64,000 bases of DNA from Steroidobacteraceae bacterium (GCA_019634915.1 JAHCAN010000007.1:46917-110916); one strand, 5' to 3'. Counted from the stretch's first letter, positions 28,653-38,333 are shown. Made by a program: numbers and translations. Notes: generated from the sequence alone by a model not told the origin.

Positions 28653-28952
28653 ATGAGTGACCTGGGTAACGGTTTCGACGCCGCGTTCAGCAAGGCGGTC
28701 GATCTGGGCAACCGGATCGCCGACAAGGACAAGGACGCGGACCTGTGGGACATCGCCGACGGCCTGCTGGCCGGCGCCGTGCAGTACTGGCTCTATTCGC
28801 GCCAGCCCTGCGGCGATCCACGCTGCCAGGACTGCATGCCGATCAGCACCGCGGCCGGGCGCATGGCCGAGCTCAAGCGGCTGATGGAAGAGCTCGCGAG
28901 CGAGAGCGAGTACTTCCACACGCCGACCGACTCGAACGCCGGCCGGGCCTGA
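28653..28952 (+). CDS. Small Cys-cluster protein, 99 aa
   Basis: A short cytosolic protein starting MSDLGNGFDAAFSKAVDLGN. The centre (ADGLLAGAVQYWLYSRQPCGDPRCQDCMPIST) has three cysteines in a C-x4-C-x2-C spacing, which could hold zinc or a cluster with another ligand. The C-terminal helix MAELKRLMEELASESEYF is amphipathic. I do not recognise the family with certainty; similar short proteins occur in gammaproteobacteria. It is 25 bases after pit and may have its own promoter, giving a leaderless mRNA. Confidence 0.7.
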   Translation: MSDLGNGFDAAFSKAVDLGNRIADKDKDADLWDIADGLLAGAVQYWLYSRQPCGDPRCQDCMPISTAAGRMAELKRLMEELASESEYFHTPTDSNAGRA

Positions 28953-28980
28953 GGCTGCGGCCGGGCGGGGCGCGCGGCGC

Positions 28981-30285
28981 TCAGGCCCTGCGTTCGACTT
29001 CCGGCGCCGCGCTCGCCTCTTCGAGCGCCGCCTCCAGCAGGCCGAGTCCCTCGTCGAGCAGCGCGTCCTCGATCGTCAGCGGCGCGAGGAAGCGGATCAC
29101 GTTGCCGTGGATGCCGCAGGAGAGCAGCACGAGGCCGCGGCGGCCCGCGGCCTGCACGAGCCGCTTCGTCAGGTCCGGGTCCGGCGCGTCGGCGCGGCGG
29201 TTCCTGACGAGTTCCATCGCGACCATCGCGCCGAGGCCGCGCACCTCGCCGATGCAGGGGAAGCGCGCCTGCAGCGTCCTCAGGCGGCCGACGAGCCGCT
29301 CGCCGATCGCGAGCGCGCGGTCGGCGAGCTTCTCGCGTTCGATCGTCTCGAGCACCGCGAGGCCCGCCGCGCAGCCGAGCGGCGAGCCGGCATAGGTGCC
29401 GCCGAGTCCGCCGGGCGCCGGCGAGTCCATGATCTGCGCCTTGCCGATCACTGCCGACAGCGGCACGCCGCCGGCGAGGCTCTTGGCGACGGTCATCAGG
29501 TCGGGCTCGATGCCGGCGTACTCGATCGCGAACAGGCGGCCGGTGCGCGCGAAGCCGGTCTGGATCTCGTCGGCGATCAGCAGGATGCCGTGCTGGTCGC
29601 AGAGTGCGCGCAGGCGCCGCAGGAAATCGGCCGGCGCGGCATAGAAGCCGCCCTCGCCGAGCACCGGCTCGATGATGATCGCCGCGACGCGCGCCGGGTC
29701 GACGTCGGCCCGGAACAGCTGCTCGAGCGCGGCGAACGAATGCTCGGCGGTGATGCCGTGATAGGCGATCGGATACGGCACGTGATAGACCTCGGGCAGC
29801 ATCGGCCCGAAGCCGGCCTTGTATGGCGTGACCTTGCCGGTCAGTGCGCTGCAGGCGAGGGTGCGGCCGTGGAAGCCGCCCGAGAAGGCGATCACGGCCG
29901 AGCGCTTCGTGTGGTAGCGCGCGATCTTGATCGCGTTCTCGACCGCCTCGGCGCCGGTCGTCAGGAAAATCGTCTTCTTCGGCGTGGCGCCCGGCGCGAG
30001 CGCATTCAGTGCCTCGGCCAGCGCGACGTAGCTTTCGTAGGGCGTGACCTGGAAGCAGGCGTGCGTCAGGCGCCCGAGCTGGCTGCCGATCGCCGCGGCG
30101 ACCGCCGGATGCAGGTGGCCGGTGTTCAGCACCGCGATGCCGCTCGCGAAGTCGATGTAGCGCCGGCCTTCGACGTCCCAGATCTCGGCGTTGCGCGCGC
30201 GCTCGGCGTAGATCGCGAAGCTGTTGCCGACGCCGCGCGGGATCGCGGCCTCGCGCCGCGATTGCAGTTCCGTGTTCTTGCTCAT
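28981..30285 (-). CDS. gabT: 4-aminobutyrate aminotransferase-like class III transaminase
   Basis: A 434-residue PLP enzyme, fold type I, class III. The cofactor Lys is Lys268 in MTVAKSLAGGVPLS. TTGAEAVENAIKIARYHT binds phosphate, FSGGFHGRTLACSALTG and IADEIQTGFARTGR (Asp239 pairs with the pyridine) are the family signatures. The sequence fits GabT, which moves the amino group of GABA to 2-oxoglutarate, but other omega-amino acids are possible. Its ATG overlaps the stop of the IorB-like gene (ATGA), so it is third in an operon with a molybdenum hydroxylase. This is an unusual partner and may mean the substrate is a cyclic or aldehyde-yielding amine. Confidence 0.88.
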   Translation of the reverse strand: MSKNTELQSRREAAIPRGVGNSFAIYAERARNAEIWDVEGRRYIDFASGIAVLNTGHLHPAVAAAIGSQLGRLTHACFQVTPYESYVALAEALNALAPGATPKKTIFLTTGAEAVENAIKIARYHTKRSAVIAFSGGFHGRTLACSALTGKVTPYKAGFGPMLPEVYHVPYPIAYHGITAEHSFAALEQLFRADVDPARVAAIIIEPVLGEGGFYAAPADFLRRLRALCDQHGILLIADEIQTGFARTGRLFAIEYAGIEPDLMTVAKSLAGGVPLSAVIGKAQIMDSPAPGGLGGTYAGSPLGCAAGLAVLETIEREKLADRALAIGERLVGRLRTLQARFPCIGEVRGLGAMVAMELVRNRRADAPDPDLTKRLVQAAGRRGLVLLSCGIHGNVIRFLAPLTIEDALLDEGLGLLEAALEEASAAPEVERRA

Positions 30286-32438
30286 GCCAGATTGTGCCTC
30301 TTGACCGGAAGGGAGCGCAGGCGACGCTTCGTCGCCGCGTGGATGGCGTTGCAGATGGCCGGCGCGACGAGCGCCGTCGCCGGCTCGCCGATGCCGCCGG
30401 GCGGATTGTCGCTGCCGACGACGTAAGTCTCGATCGCGGGCACTTCGTTCATGCGCACGACGCGGTAATCGTGGAAATTGCTCTGCTGCACGCGCCCGCC
30501 CTGCACATTGATCTCGCCCCAGAGCGCGGCGGACAGGCCGAAGAGGATCGCACTCTCGACCTGCGCGACGACGATCGTGGGATTGATCGTCTGGCCGCAG
30601 TCGAGCGCGCATACGATGCGGTGCACCTTGACCTTGCCGTCCTCGATCGAGATCTCGGCGACCTGCGCCATGTAGGTGTCGTAGCCTTCCATGACCGCGA
30701 TGCCGCGGAAGCGGCCGGCAGCGGCTGGTTTGTCGTAGCCTGAGCGGCGCAGCGCGACGTCGAGCACCTCGCGATAGCGCGGCTGCTTTGCGAGCAGCGC
30801 GCGCCGGAACGCGGCCGGATCGCGGCCCGCCGCGAGCGCGAGTTCATCCATGAAGCTCTCCGCGACGAAGCAGTTGAGCGCGTGGCTCACCGAGCGCCAG
30901 TAGCCGACATCCAGCCCGACTTCGTGCGGTACCCAGTCGACCAGCACGTTCGGCACGTCGTACGGATAGTTTGCGGCGGCCTCGATCGCAAACGGATCGA
31001 CGGCACCCGCCGGCACGGCGCCGGGAAACACGCGTGCAGTGATCGACGGGCCGGTCAGGTGCAGCTTCCAGGCGACGAGATTGCCATCACGGTCGAAGCC
31101 GCCCGCGACCGTGTCGTACGCCGGCGGCCGATAGGTGTCGTGCGTGATGTCGTCCTCGCGTGTCCAGAGCAGCTTGACCGGCTTGCCGGTGGCCTTCGAC
31201 GCCTCGACCGCCGCGGGAATGAAATCGACATCGAGCCGGCGCCCGAAGCCGCCGCCGAGGAAGGTCGTGTGGACCTTGACCTGCGCGGGCTCGAGCCCCG
31301 CCGCCGCGGCCGCCACGGCCTGTGCCGCCCCCTGGGTCTGTGTCGGCACGTAGACGTCACAGCTCGAGGCCTGCACGTGCGCCGTGCAGACCTGCGGCTC
31401 CATCGTGGCGTGCGCGAGCAGCGGCAGCTCGTACTCTGCGCGCACGACGCGCGCCGCAGCCTTCAGCGCGCCCTCGGCGTCGCCTTCCTTGCGCGCGACG
31501 ATGCCGCTCTTCGCGGCGGCCTGCCGCAGGCCGCGCAGAATCGCGCCGTCGTTCAGCCCGGCACTTGCGCTGCCGTCCCATTCGATCCGCAGCGCGTCGC
31601 GGCCCTGACGCGCCTGCCACCAGCTGTCGGCCACCACGGCGATGCCGGAAGTGGTGGTCACGACGTCGCGCACGCCGGGCATGGCCCTGGCGGCGGCATC
31701 GTCGACGCTCTTCGCCTTGCCACCGAGCATCGGCGGCTGCGCGAGCGCCGCATAAAGCATGCCGGGCAGCGTGACGTCGATGCCGTAGATCGCCGAGCCG
31801 TCGACCTTGGCCGGCGTGTCGAGCCGGCGCCCTTCGCGGCCGATCCACTGGAAGGCCGTCGCCGGCTTGAGCGCCACGTCAGCCGGCACGGGCAGCGCGG
31901 CGGCGGCGGTGGCCACCGCGCCATAGCTGAGCCGCTTGCCGAAAGGCGAGATGACCTCGCCATTCTCGACACGGCACGCGCTGGCGCTCGTGTCCCATTC
32001 CCGGGCCGCCGCGGTCTTCAGCAATTCCCGCGCCTGGGCGCCGGCCGTGCGCAGCCTGGTCCACGCATCGCGCACGCTCGTGCTGCCGCCGGTGATCTGG
32101 CCGCCGAGCAGGGCGTTGACATAGGCCGGCCCCGCCGGCGCGAACTCCACGGCGATCCGCGCCGGATCGACGCCGAGCTCTTCGGCGAAAATCGTCACGA
32201 GTCCGGTGTAGACGCCCTGGCCCATCTCGGAGCGGTCACACAGGAAGGTGATCGAATTGTCGGTACCGATGCGCAGCCAGGCGTTCGTGGTGACGACCGA
32301 GGTCGCGCCGGGGCGACTTCCCGGCTTCGAGCAGCCGGCGAGGTCGATCGCGAGCACGAGCCCACCGAGCCCCACCGCGCTGGTCTTCAGGAAATCGCGT
32401 CGCGACAGCGCCTCCTGGTGGCCACCAGGCGCGCTCAT
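30282..32438 (-). CDS. iorB: Molybdopterin-binding large subunit, IorB type
   Basis: A 718-residue molybdenum hydroxylase large subunit. A Tat signal ([20 protein letters not shown]) starts near residue 13 and is followed by AGC, so the protein is exported folded and may be lipidated. Two related cofactor halves are visible; [17 protein letters not shown] and [16 protein letters not shown] line the molybdopterin site, and [13 protein letters not shown] near the C-terminus contains the catalytic Glu. This is the isoquinoline 1-oxidoreductase/membrane-bound aldehyde dehydrogenase type, which works with a small 2Fe-2S subunit and passes electrons to a cytochrome. Both ends overlap neighbours by four bases. 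The substrate could be an aldehyde or N-heterocycle. Confidence 0.9.
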   Translation of the reverse strand: MSAPGGHQEALSRRDFLKTSAVGLGGLVLAIDLAGCSKPGSRPGATSVVTTNAWLRIGTDNSITFLCDRSEMGQGVYTGLVTIFAEELGVDPARIAVEFAPAGPAYVNALLGGQITGGSTSVRDAWTRLRTAGAQARELLKTAAAREWDTSASACRVENGEVISPFGKRLSYGAVATAAAALPVPADVALKPATAFQWIGREGRRLDTPAKVDGSAIYGIDVTLPGMLYAALAQPPMLGGKAKSVDDAAARAMPGVRDVVTTTSGIAVVADSWWQARQGRDALRIEWDGSASAGLNDGAILRGLRQAAAKSGIVARKEGDAEGALKAAARVVRAEYELPLLAHATMEPQVCTAHVQASSCDVYVPTQTQGAAQAVAAAAAGLEPAQVKVHTTFLGGGFGRRLDVDFIPAAVEASKATGKPVKLLWTREDDITHDTYRPPAYDTVAGGFDRDGNLVAWKLHLTGPSITARVFPGAVPAGAVDPFAIEAAANYPYDVPNVLVDWVPHEVGLDVGYWRSVSHALNCFVAESFMDELALAAGRDPAAFRRALLAKQPRYREVLDVALRRSGYDKPAAAGRFRGIAVMEGYDTYMAQVAEISIEDGKVKVHRIVCALDCGQTINPTIVVAQVESAILFGLSAALWGEINVQGGRVQQSNFHDYRVVRMNEVPAIETYVVGSDNPPGGIGEPATALVAPAICNAIHAATKRRLRSLPVKRHNLA

Positions 32439-32902
32439 GGCTGCGTCTCCCCGCCGAGCTCGGCGGCGCGGTGGATCGCGGCGCGGATGCGTTGATAGGT
32501 GCCGCAACGGCAGATGTTGCCGGCCATCGCGGCGTCGATGTCGGCATCGGTCGGCCGCGGCGTCTGTGCGAGCAGCGCGCTCGCCGACATGATCTGCCCC
32601 GACTGGCAGTAGCCGCACTGCGGGACGTCGAGCTCGATCCATGCGCGTTGCACCGGGTGGCTGCGGTCCGGTGACAGGCCCTCGATCGTCGTGACCTTCG
32701 CCGTGCCGACAGTGCCGACCTGCGTGATGCACGAGCGGACCGGCTGGCCGTCGAGATGCACGGTGCAGGCACCGCACAGCGCCATGCCGCAGCCGTACTT
32801 GGTGCCGGTCAGCCCGATCGTGTCGCGCAGCACCCAGAGCAGGGGCGTTGCCGGATCGACGTCCAGGGAGCGATCGACGCCATTGACGTTGAGTGTGAGC
32901 AT
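32435..32902 (-). CDS. iorA: 2Fe-2S small subunit of Mo hydroxylase, IorA type
   Basis: A 155-residue electron-transfer subunit with two clusters. The plant-ferredoxin-type cluster is [18 protein letters not shown] plus a later Cys (about 43-63); the second, xanthine-dehydrogenase-type cluster is [12 protein letters not shown] and [11 protein letters not shown]. It passes electrons from the molybdenum site of IorB. It has no own signal and is expected to be co-exported. ATG 32902 is used; an in-frame ATG at 32938 adds 12 residues without a ribosome site. First gene of the iorA-iorB-gabT operon. Confidence 0.92.
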   Translation of the reverse strand: MLTLNVNGVDRSLDVDPATPLLWVLRDTIGLTGTKYGCGMALCGACTVHLDGQPVRSCITQVGTVGTAKVTTIEGLSPDRSHPVQRAWIELDVPQCGYCQSGQIMSASALLAQTPRPTDADIDAAMAGNICRCGTYQRIRAAIHRAAELGGETQP

Positions 32903-33024
32903 GGATGTCTCCGGATACGGTGACCGCCGGTGCCCCATGATAGTCCTTTGCCGGCAATGGCGACCAATGGGGGCGGGCGGGCGGCGGGCTGCTAGAATTT
33001 CACCTCATCCTGAGGGAGTTTCAC

Positions 33025-34074
33025 TTGAACCCGATCATCGCGGAAGTCGTCATCATCGGCGCGGGGCCTGCCGGCCTTTTCCAGGTTTTCGAACTCGGCC
33101 TGCTCGGCATCTCCGCGCACGTGCTCGATTCGCTGAAGGTGCCGGGCGGGCAGTGCGCCGAGCTCTATCCGGACAAGCCGATCTACGACATCCCGGCGCT
33201 GCCGGTCTGCGGCGCGCAGGAGCTGATCGACCGGCTGCTGCAGCAGGCGCAGCCGTTCCACCCGCAGTTCCATCTCGGCGCCGAAGTCGCCGAACTGCGC
33301 GTGCTCGAATCGGGCCGTTTCCACGTGAAGAACACGGCCGGCACGAGTTTCGATGCCGGCGCCGTCGTGATCGCCGCCGGCGTCGGCTCGTTCCAGCCGC
33401 GCCGTCTCGGCGTCGAGGGCGCCGAGGCGTTCGAGGGCAGGCAGATCCATTACCGCGTGCGCAGCGCCGCCGACTACCTCGGCAAGCGGCTGGTGATCTT
33501 CGGCGGCGGCGACTCGGCGCTCGACTGGGTCAACGAGTACGCCGGCAAGGGCACGCCGGTCGTGCACGTGCACCGGCGCGCCGAGTTCCGCGCGGCCCCG
33601 GCCTCGGTCGCGAGCATGCGCGCGCTCGAGGCGGCCGGCGCGCTGCGCCACATCGAGGGGCTCGCGCAGTCGCTGCACGTCGAGGGCAGCGGCGCCGACG
33701 CGGTGCTGCGCGGGGTTCGCGTCAAGGGGCGCGACGGCAGCCTGCACGACGTCGAGGCCGATCACCTGTTCGCGTTCTTCGGCCTGCACCCGAAGCTCGG
33801 ACCGATCGCCGAATGGGGCCTCGAGCTCGAGAAGAAGGCGCTCAAGGTCGACACCGGGAAATTCCAGACCTCGGTGCCGGGGATCTTCGCGGTCGGCGAC
33901 ATCAACACCTATCCCGGCAAGAAGAAGCTGATCCTGTCGGGCTTCCACGAGGCGGCGCTCGCGGCGTTCGCGATCCAGCACCACCTGTATCCTGAAAAGA
34001 AGCAGTTCCTGCAGTACACGACGACCAGCCCGGTGATGCACAAGCGTCTCGGCGTCGCGGAGGCCGGCTCGTGA
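33025..34074 (+). CDS. Ferredoxin-NADP reductase-like flavoprotein (TrxR type)
   Basis: A 349-residue FAD/NAD(P)H enzyme. The start is a TTG at 33025 with GGGAG six bases upstream. The FAD site is VVIIGAGPAGLFQ (9-21) and the nucleotide site is RLVIFGGGDSALDW (about 155-168), with FAVGDINTYPGKKKLILSGFHEAA near the end. The redox CxxC of true thioredoxin reductase is absent, which, with the LKVPGGQCAELYPDKPIYDIP block, marks the TrxR-like ferredoxin/flavodoxin NADP reductases. The last bases overlap the tesB GTG. A TAGAAT at 32993 may be its -10 box. Confidence 0.85.
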   Translation: MNPIIAEVVIIGAGPAGLFQVFELGLLGISAHVLDSLKVPGGQCAELYPDKPIYDIPALPVCGAQELIDRLLQQAQPFHPQFHLGAEVAELRVLESGRFHVKNTAGTSFDAGAVVIAAGVGSFQPRRLGVEGAEAFEGRQIHYRVRSAADYLGKRLVIFGGGDSALDWVNEYAGKGTPVVHVHRRAEFRAAPASVASMRALEAAGALRHIEGLAQSLHVEGSGADAVLRGVRVKGRDGSLHDVEADHLFAFFGLHPKLGPIAEWGLELEKKALKVDTGKFQTSVPGIFAVGDINTYPGKKKLILSGFHEAALAAFAIQHHLYPEKKQFLQYTTTSPVMHKRLGVAEAGS

Positions 34075-34937
34075 ACGCGTTGCTCGCCGACCTCGTGCGC
34101 CAGTTCGAGCTCGAGCGCCTCGAGGTGAACCTGTTCCGCGGCGAGAGCCGCGACATCGGCGCGCCGCAGGTGTTCGGCGGCCAGGTGCTCGGCCAGGCGC
34201 TGATGGCGGCTTACGCGACCGTCGAGACGCACGACGTGCATTCGCTGCACGCCTACTTCCTGCGCCGCGGCGACTTCAACGCGCCGATCGTCTATCACGT
34301 CGATCGCGCGCGCGACGGCCACAGCTTCGATTCGCGCCGCGTGGTCGCGATCCAGCACGGCGAGCAGATCTTCAACATGTCGGCCTCGTTCCAGGTGCGC
34401 GAGCCCGGCCTCGACCACCAGTCGCCGATGCCCGAGGTGCCGCCGCCCGAGGCGCTGCACGACCGCGGCCGTCCGCCGTCCGCGGTGCTCGCGCGGCTGC
34501 CGGAGAAGCTGCGGCTGCTCTACGAGATGGAGCGGCCGTTCGAGTTCCGCGCCGTCGGCCCGGAGGACTATCTGCGCGAATGCGACCTGCCGCCGGTGCA
34601 GCACGTGTGGCTGCGCACGGTCGGCAAGCTGCCCGACGACGACCGCCTGCACCGCTGCCTGCTCGCCTATGTCTCGGATTACAACCTGCTCAACACCTCG
34701 GTGCGCCCGCACGGCACCGAGTGCGCGGCGGGCGAGCTGGTCATCGCCAGCATCGATCACGCGATGTGGTTTCACCGCCCGCCGCGCATCGACGACTGGC
34801 TGCTGTATTCGACCGACAGCCCGAGTGCCTCCGGCGCCCGCGGGTTCGCGCGCGGGACGCTGCATGCGCGCGACGGCACGCTGATCGCGAGCACGGCGCA
34901 GGAGGGGCTGATCCGGGTGTCGAAGCCGCCCGGATGA
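34071..34937 (+). CDS. tesB: Acyl-CoA thioesterase II
   Basis: A 288-residue double-hotdog enzyme that hydrolyses medium- and long-chain acyl-CoA. FRGESRDIGAPQVFGGQVLGQALMAA is the family start, HSLHAYFLRRGDFNAPIVYHVDRARDGHSFDSRRVVAIQ the first hotdog, and SIDHAMWFHRPPRIDDWLLYSTDSPSASGARGFARG the second, including the Asp of the catalytic triad. The GTG at 34071 overlaps the preceding stop and the TGA overlaps the next ATG. The length is as expected. Position between a flavodoxin reductase-like gene and a CpeT-like gene is unusual. Confidence 0.93.
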   Translation: MNALLADLVRQFELERLEVNLFRGESRDIGAPQVFGGQVLGQALMAAYATVETHDVHSLHAYFLRRGDFNAPIVYHVDRARDGHSFDSRRVVAIQHGEQIFNMSASFQVREPGLDHQSPMPEVPPPEALHDRGRPPSAVLARLPEKLRLLYEMERPFEFRAVGPEDYLRECDLPPVQHVWLRTVGKLPDDDRLHRCLLAYVSDYNLLNTSVRPHGTECAAGELVIASIDHAMWFHRPPRIDDWLLYSTDSPSASGARGFARGTLHARDGTLIASTAQEGLIRVSKPPG

Positions 34938-35947
34938 ACGCCGCCCGGCCGCTCGCCGTCGCGGCGATCGCGGTCATGCTGCTGCCGCTCGCGCGCGCCG
35001 CCGGCACCGTCACCGGTACCGGTACCGGCGCCGGTGACGGCGACGTGGCGACACTGGCGGCCTGGTGGCCGGGTATCTACGACAACGCCGAGCAGCTGGT
35101 CTTCAGCCGCGAGCCTGATCCGGCGCGGATCGAGGGTTCGCAGTTGCGCGTGCGTACCCTCGTCTCGCAGGTGTCGCTGCCCTGGCTCGGCGATACGGTG
35201 CTGTATCTCGAGGAGTTCCTGCACGACGATCCCGAGCGGCCACGCCGCCAGGTGCTGCTGCGGCTCGAGCCGAACAGCGGCGGTGGCGGCGGCGTGCGCG
35301 TGCGGCAGTACACGCTGCGCGAGCCGGCGCGCTTTCGCCATCTGCACCGCTCGCCGCGCCTGATCGCGAGCCTGCGTGTCGATGACCTCGCATCGAATCC
35401 GGGCTGCGACCTCGTGCTGCGCCGTGAGGTCAAGCAATTCACCGGCGGCACGGAGGGCAATGCCTGCCGCGACGATACGGGCGAGGTGGCGCGCTATGTC
35501 GACTACCGGCTGCTCGTCGGCCAGGACCTGTACTGGTACCGTCTGCGGCGCTACGGCGTCGCCGACAACGAACTCGAAGAGGAGCTTGCCGGCTACACCT
35601 GGTTCCAGCTCTACCAGGCGCGGCTCTTCAGCTGCCGCGTGCGCTGGTCGGCCACCGGGCGCGCGGCCGACCTGCGCGAGCTCGTGCGCCTCGACGTGCA
35701 CGACCAGGGTGGCCGCGCGCGCTTCGGCACGCCCGACGGTCGCCGGCTCGAGATCGAGCTGCACGGCGATGACTGGCCGTTCGCGGGCGGCCGCGACGCG
35801 CTGCTGCTGATGCTCGGCGAGGAAGGCGGGGCGCCGATCGCGACGGCGTGGACGCGCGTCGACGCCGATGCCATCTCGATGCGCCTCGGCTGGATCGCGG
35901 TGCGCTGCGCGGCAATCGCGCCGGACCACGGGGCGCTCGGCAGCTAG
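34934..35947 (+). CDS. CpeT/CpcT-like protein, exported
   Basis: A 337-residue protein with a signal peptide (MNAARPLAVAAIAVMLLPLARA) and a domain resembling the CpeT/CpcT phycobilin lyases. The shared features, from memory, are DVATLAAWWPGIYDNAEQL, the VSLPWLGDTVLYLEEF strand, RRQVLLRLEP, VRQYTL and a NPGCDLVLRR then FTGGTEGNACR pair. Cyanobacterial members attach bilins to phycobiliproteins; the barrel binds a tetrapyrrole. Nothing else in this window is photosynthetic, and this protein is exported and has a C-terminal extension of about 140 residues, so another ligand is likely. It overlaps tesB by four bases. Function unknown. Confidence 0.72.
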   Translation: MNAARPLAVAAIAVMLLPLARAAGTVTGTGTGAGDGDVATLAAWWPGIYDNAEQLVFSREPDPARIEGSQLRVRTLVSQVSLPWLGDTVLYLEEFLHDDPERPRRQVLLRLEPNSGGGGGVRVRQYTLREPARFRHLHRSPRLIASLRVDDLASNPGCDLVLRREVKQFTGGTEGNACRDDTGEVARYVDYRLLVGQDLYWYRLRRYGVADNELEEELAGYTWFQLYQARLFSCRVRWSATGRAADLRELVRLDVHDQGGRARFGTPDGRRLEIELHGDDWPFAGGRDALLLMLGEEGGAPIATAWTRVDADAISMRLGWIAVRCAAIAPDHGALGS

Positions 35948-35960
35948 GTGGCCGCGCCGC

Positions 35961-37490
35961 TCAGGGCAGCGCGCGCAGCTGCTTCTTCAGGATCTTGCCG
36001 CTCGCATTGCGCGGCAGCTCGGCGATGGCGCGGAACTCCTTCGGCACCTTGTAGCCCGCCAGCCGCTCGCGGCAATAGGCCTCGAGATCGGCGGGTTTCG
36101 CGTGCCGCTCGCGCCGGTGCACGACGTACGCGCGCAGCCGCTCGCCCCAGTGCTCGTCCGGCACGCCGATCACCGCCGCCTCGTGCACGGCGGGGTGCGC
36201 CTGCAGGACTTCCTCGACTTCCCGCGGGTACACGTTGATGCCGCCCGAGACGATCATGTCCTTCCTGCGATCGATGATGTAGTAGTGGCCGTCGTCGTCG
36301 CGGCGCGCGAGGTCGCCGGCGCTGACCCAACCGTCGCGTATCACCGCCGCGGTCTCGTCGGGGCGTTCGAAATAGCTATTGAACAGGTACGGTGAGCGCG
36401 AATAGAGCTCGCCGACTTCGCCGTCGGCCACCTCGTGGCCCGCCTCGTCGAGCAGCCGGATCTCGTTGAGCGCGAACGCCGGTCCGACGCAGCGCGGCTT
36501 GTCGAGCTGGAAACGCGGGCGCAGGTTCGTGACGATGCCCGCCTCGGTCGAGCCGTAGGTCTCGTGCAGCAGGCCCGGGCCCCAGTAGTCGACGATCTTC
36601 TCCTTCAGCACCTGAGGCAGGGCCGAGGCATTCGACATGATCGCGCGCAGCGTGCGGCTGCCGCCGCGGTGGCGCTCGAGGAAGGCCGGCTCGAGCGCGA
36701 AGATCGACGAGTAATGCGTCGGCACCATGAACACGCCGGTGAACGGCTCGGAAGCGAGCTTGTGCACGACCTGCCCGGCGTCGAACTTCGGCACGATCTC
36801 GACGGTGCCGCCGAAGTACAGCGAGCACATGATGAACGCGAAGCCGGCGCCGTGCGCCATCGGCGCGATGCCGAGCTGCAGGTCCTCGGGGCCGTAGCAG
36901 CCGTACTCCATCGCCATCGCGTGGAAGGTCAGCACGCGCGAGCGGTGCGAGAGCACGATGCCCTTCGGCTGTCCGGTCGTGCCCGAGGTGTAGACGAGCG
37001 TGAACGGCTCGCGTTCGTCGAGCGGCACGGCGAAACCGGTGACGGCGGGCGACTTCGCCGGATCGGCCGCGCGCAGCCAGGCCTCGTAGTCCTCGCCGAG
37101 CACGATCACGTGCCCGATCGTGCCGCGTCGCGTGTCGTCCACGGCGCCGGTGCAGGCGGGATGCACGAAGATCACGCGGGCGCGGCAGTCCGCGGCGGCG
37201 GCGGCGACTTCGGTGGCCGTCAGGCGCGGGCTCAGCGTGGCGGCGACGCCGCCGGCATCGGCAATGCCGCAGACGATCTCCGGATAGTCGATGCAGTTCG
37301 GTGCGAGCACGATCGCCCGGTCGCCCCTGGCGAAGCCGATCGCGGCGAGGCCCGCGGCGACCCGGTCGACGCGCTCGCGCAGTTCGGCAAAGCTGCGGCG
37401 CTGCGCGCCGCAGATCAGCGCCACCTTGCCCGGTGTGCGAGCCGCGGAGACCCGCAGGCCGCCCGAGAGCAGAAGTTGATTGGCGCTCAT
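35961..37490 (-). CDS. Acyl-CoA synthetase (AMP-forming)
   Basis: A 509-residue adenylate-forming ligase that would activate a carboxylic acid to its CoA thioester. The P-loop is YTSGTTGQPKG at 167-177. Further motifs are HETYGSTEAGI (A5), GWVSAGDLARRDDDGHYYIIDRRKDMIVSGG (A7-A8 hinge) and the C-terminal NASGKILKKQLR with the adenylation Lys near 499. No N-terminal extension, so it is of the medium-chain/aromatic acid ligase type. It is divergent from an IclR gene across a gap with an inverted repeat, as expected for a regulated catabolic step. Substrate not predictable. Confidence 0.9.
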   Translation of the reverse strand: MSANQLLLSGGLRVSAARTPGKVALICGAQRRSFAELRERVDRVAAGLAAIGFARGDRAIVLAPNCIDYPEIVCGIADAGGVAATLSPRLTATEVAAAAADCRARVIFVHPACTGAVDDTRRGTIGHVIVLGEDYEAWLRAADPAKSPAVTGFAVPLDEREPFTLVYTSGTTGQPKGIVLSHRSRVLTFHAMAMEYGCYGPEDLQLGIAPMAHGAGFAFIMCSLYFGGTVEIVPKFDAGQVVHKLASEPFTGVFMVPTHYSSIFALEPAFLERHRGGSRTLRAIMSNASALPQVLKEKIVDYWGPGLLHETYGSTEAGIVTNLRPRFQLDKPRCVGPAFALNEIRLLDEAGHEVADGEVGELYSRSPYLFNSYFERPDETAAVIRDGWVSAGDLARRDDDGHYYIIDRRKDMIVSGGINVYPREVEEVLQAHPAVHEAAVIGVPDEHWGERLRAYVVHRRERHAKPADLEAYCRERLAGYKVPKEFRAIAELPRNASGKILKKQLRALP

Positions 37491-37527
37491 CTCGACATTA
37501 CGGTGGCATCGGGCGCAGACTCTGTCA

Positions 37528-37573
37528 ATGAATCCGGTATTGCGCACATGCAATCCATATATCCAGATTCCAT
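37528..37573. promoter_or_regulatory. Inverted repeat, candidate IclR operator 1
   Basis: ATGAATCCGGTAT (37528-37540) and ATATATCCAGATTCCAT (37557-37573, complement ATGGAATCTGGATATAT) face each other. Apart from one or two inserted bases the halves agree at most positions. The repeat lies between the divergent ligase and IclR genes and is AT-rich relative to its surroundings. It resembles the repeat at 43573-43618. Confidence 0.55.
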
Positions 37574-37586
37574 CAGGACTTTCCTG

Positions 37587-38333
37587 ATGTCCGAAGGTGC
37601 CCGATCCGTCGTCCGTACCGTGAGTCTCTTCGAGGAGTTCGCCCGCGCGCGGCGCGCGCTGACTTCGAGCGAGATCGTCGAACGCCTCGGCGCGCCGCGT
37701 TCGAGCGTCGCGGATCTGCTGCACACGCTCGTCGACGAAGGCGTGCTGACGATGGACCGTCGCCGTGCGACCTACCTGCCGACCGCGAAATTCGCGCGCC
37801 TCGGTGCCTGGCTGGTCGACAGCTGGCGCAGCAATCATGCATTGCTCGACGCGCTCGAGCGTCTCTCGCTCGATACCGGCGAGACCACGTCGTTCGCCGC
37901 GCCGAGCGATCTCGAGATGGAGATCGTGCATGCGATCAACCTGCCGGGCGGCGGCATCAGCTGGACCGCCGAGGTCGGGCAGCGTTACACGGTGTTCGGC
38001 TCGGCGGTCGGCGCAGCGCATCTCGCGACGCTTTCGGCGACGACGATACGCTCGATGTACGCGCGCGCGGAGCGGCTGCCGCCGGGGCGCGGCCCGACCG
38101 CACCGTTGCCGCAGGTGCTCGCCTGCGTACAGCAGGCGCGCGCGAACGGCTATGCCTATGCCGTCGGCGCGCTGCACCGTGAGGTCGCCGCGCTCGGCGC
38201 GCAGATTCCCGTCGATACCGGCCCGCGCGCGCTGTACGTCGCGGTCGGCGGCCTGAAGGACCGCTTCGAGCCGAAGCGCGCGGCGGTCGAGGCGCGCCTG
38301 CGGCTGTTCCTCGAAGAGCTGCGCGCCCGATGA
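37587..38333 (+). CDS. IclR-family transcriptional regulator (1)
   Basis: A 248-residue DNA-binding regulator. The winged helix is at about 5-70 (SVVRTVSLFEEFARARRALTSSEIVERLGAPRSSVADLLHTLVDEGVL) and the effector domain at 85-245. ATG 37587 is used; the in-frame ATG at 37548 lies inside the candidate operator and would add 13 residues. The IclR fold binds small aromatic or organic acids, controlling adjacent catabolic genes. It starts a run of three overlapping genes (this, the racemase-like enzyme and another IclR). Repeated use of IclR regulators in this segment is notable. Confidence 0.9.
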   Translation: MSEGARSVVRTVSLFEEFARARRALTSSEIVERLGAPRSSVADLLHTLVDEGVLTMDRRRATYLPTAKFARLGAWLVDSWRSNHALLDALERLSLDTGETTSFAAPSDLEMEIVHAINLPGGGISWTAEVGQRYTVFGSAVGAAHLATLSATTIRSMYARAERLPPGRGPTAPLPQVLACVQQARANGYAYAVGALHREVAALGAQIPVDTGPRALYVAVGGLKDRFEPKRAAVEARLRLFLEELRAR

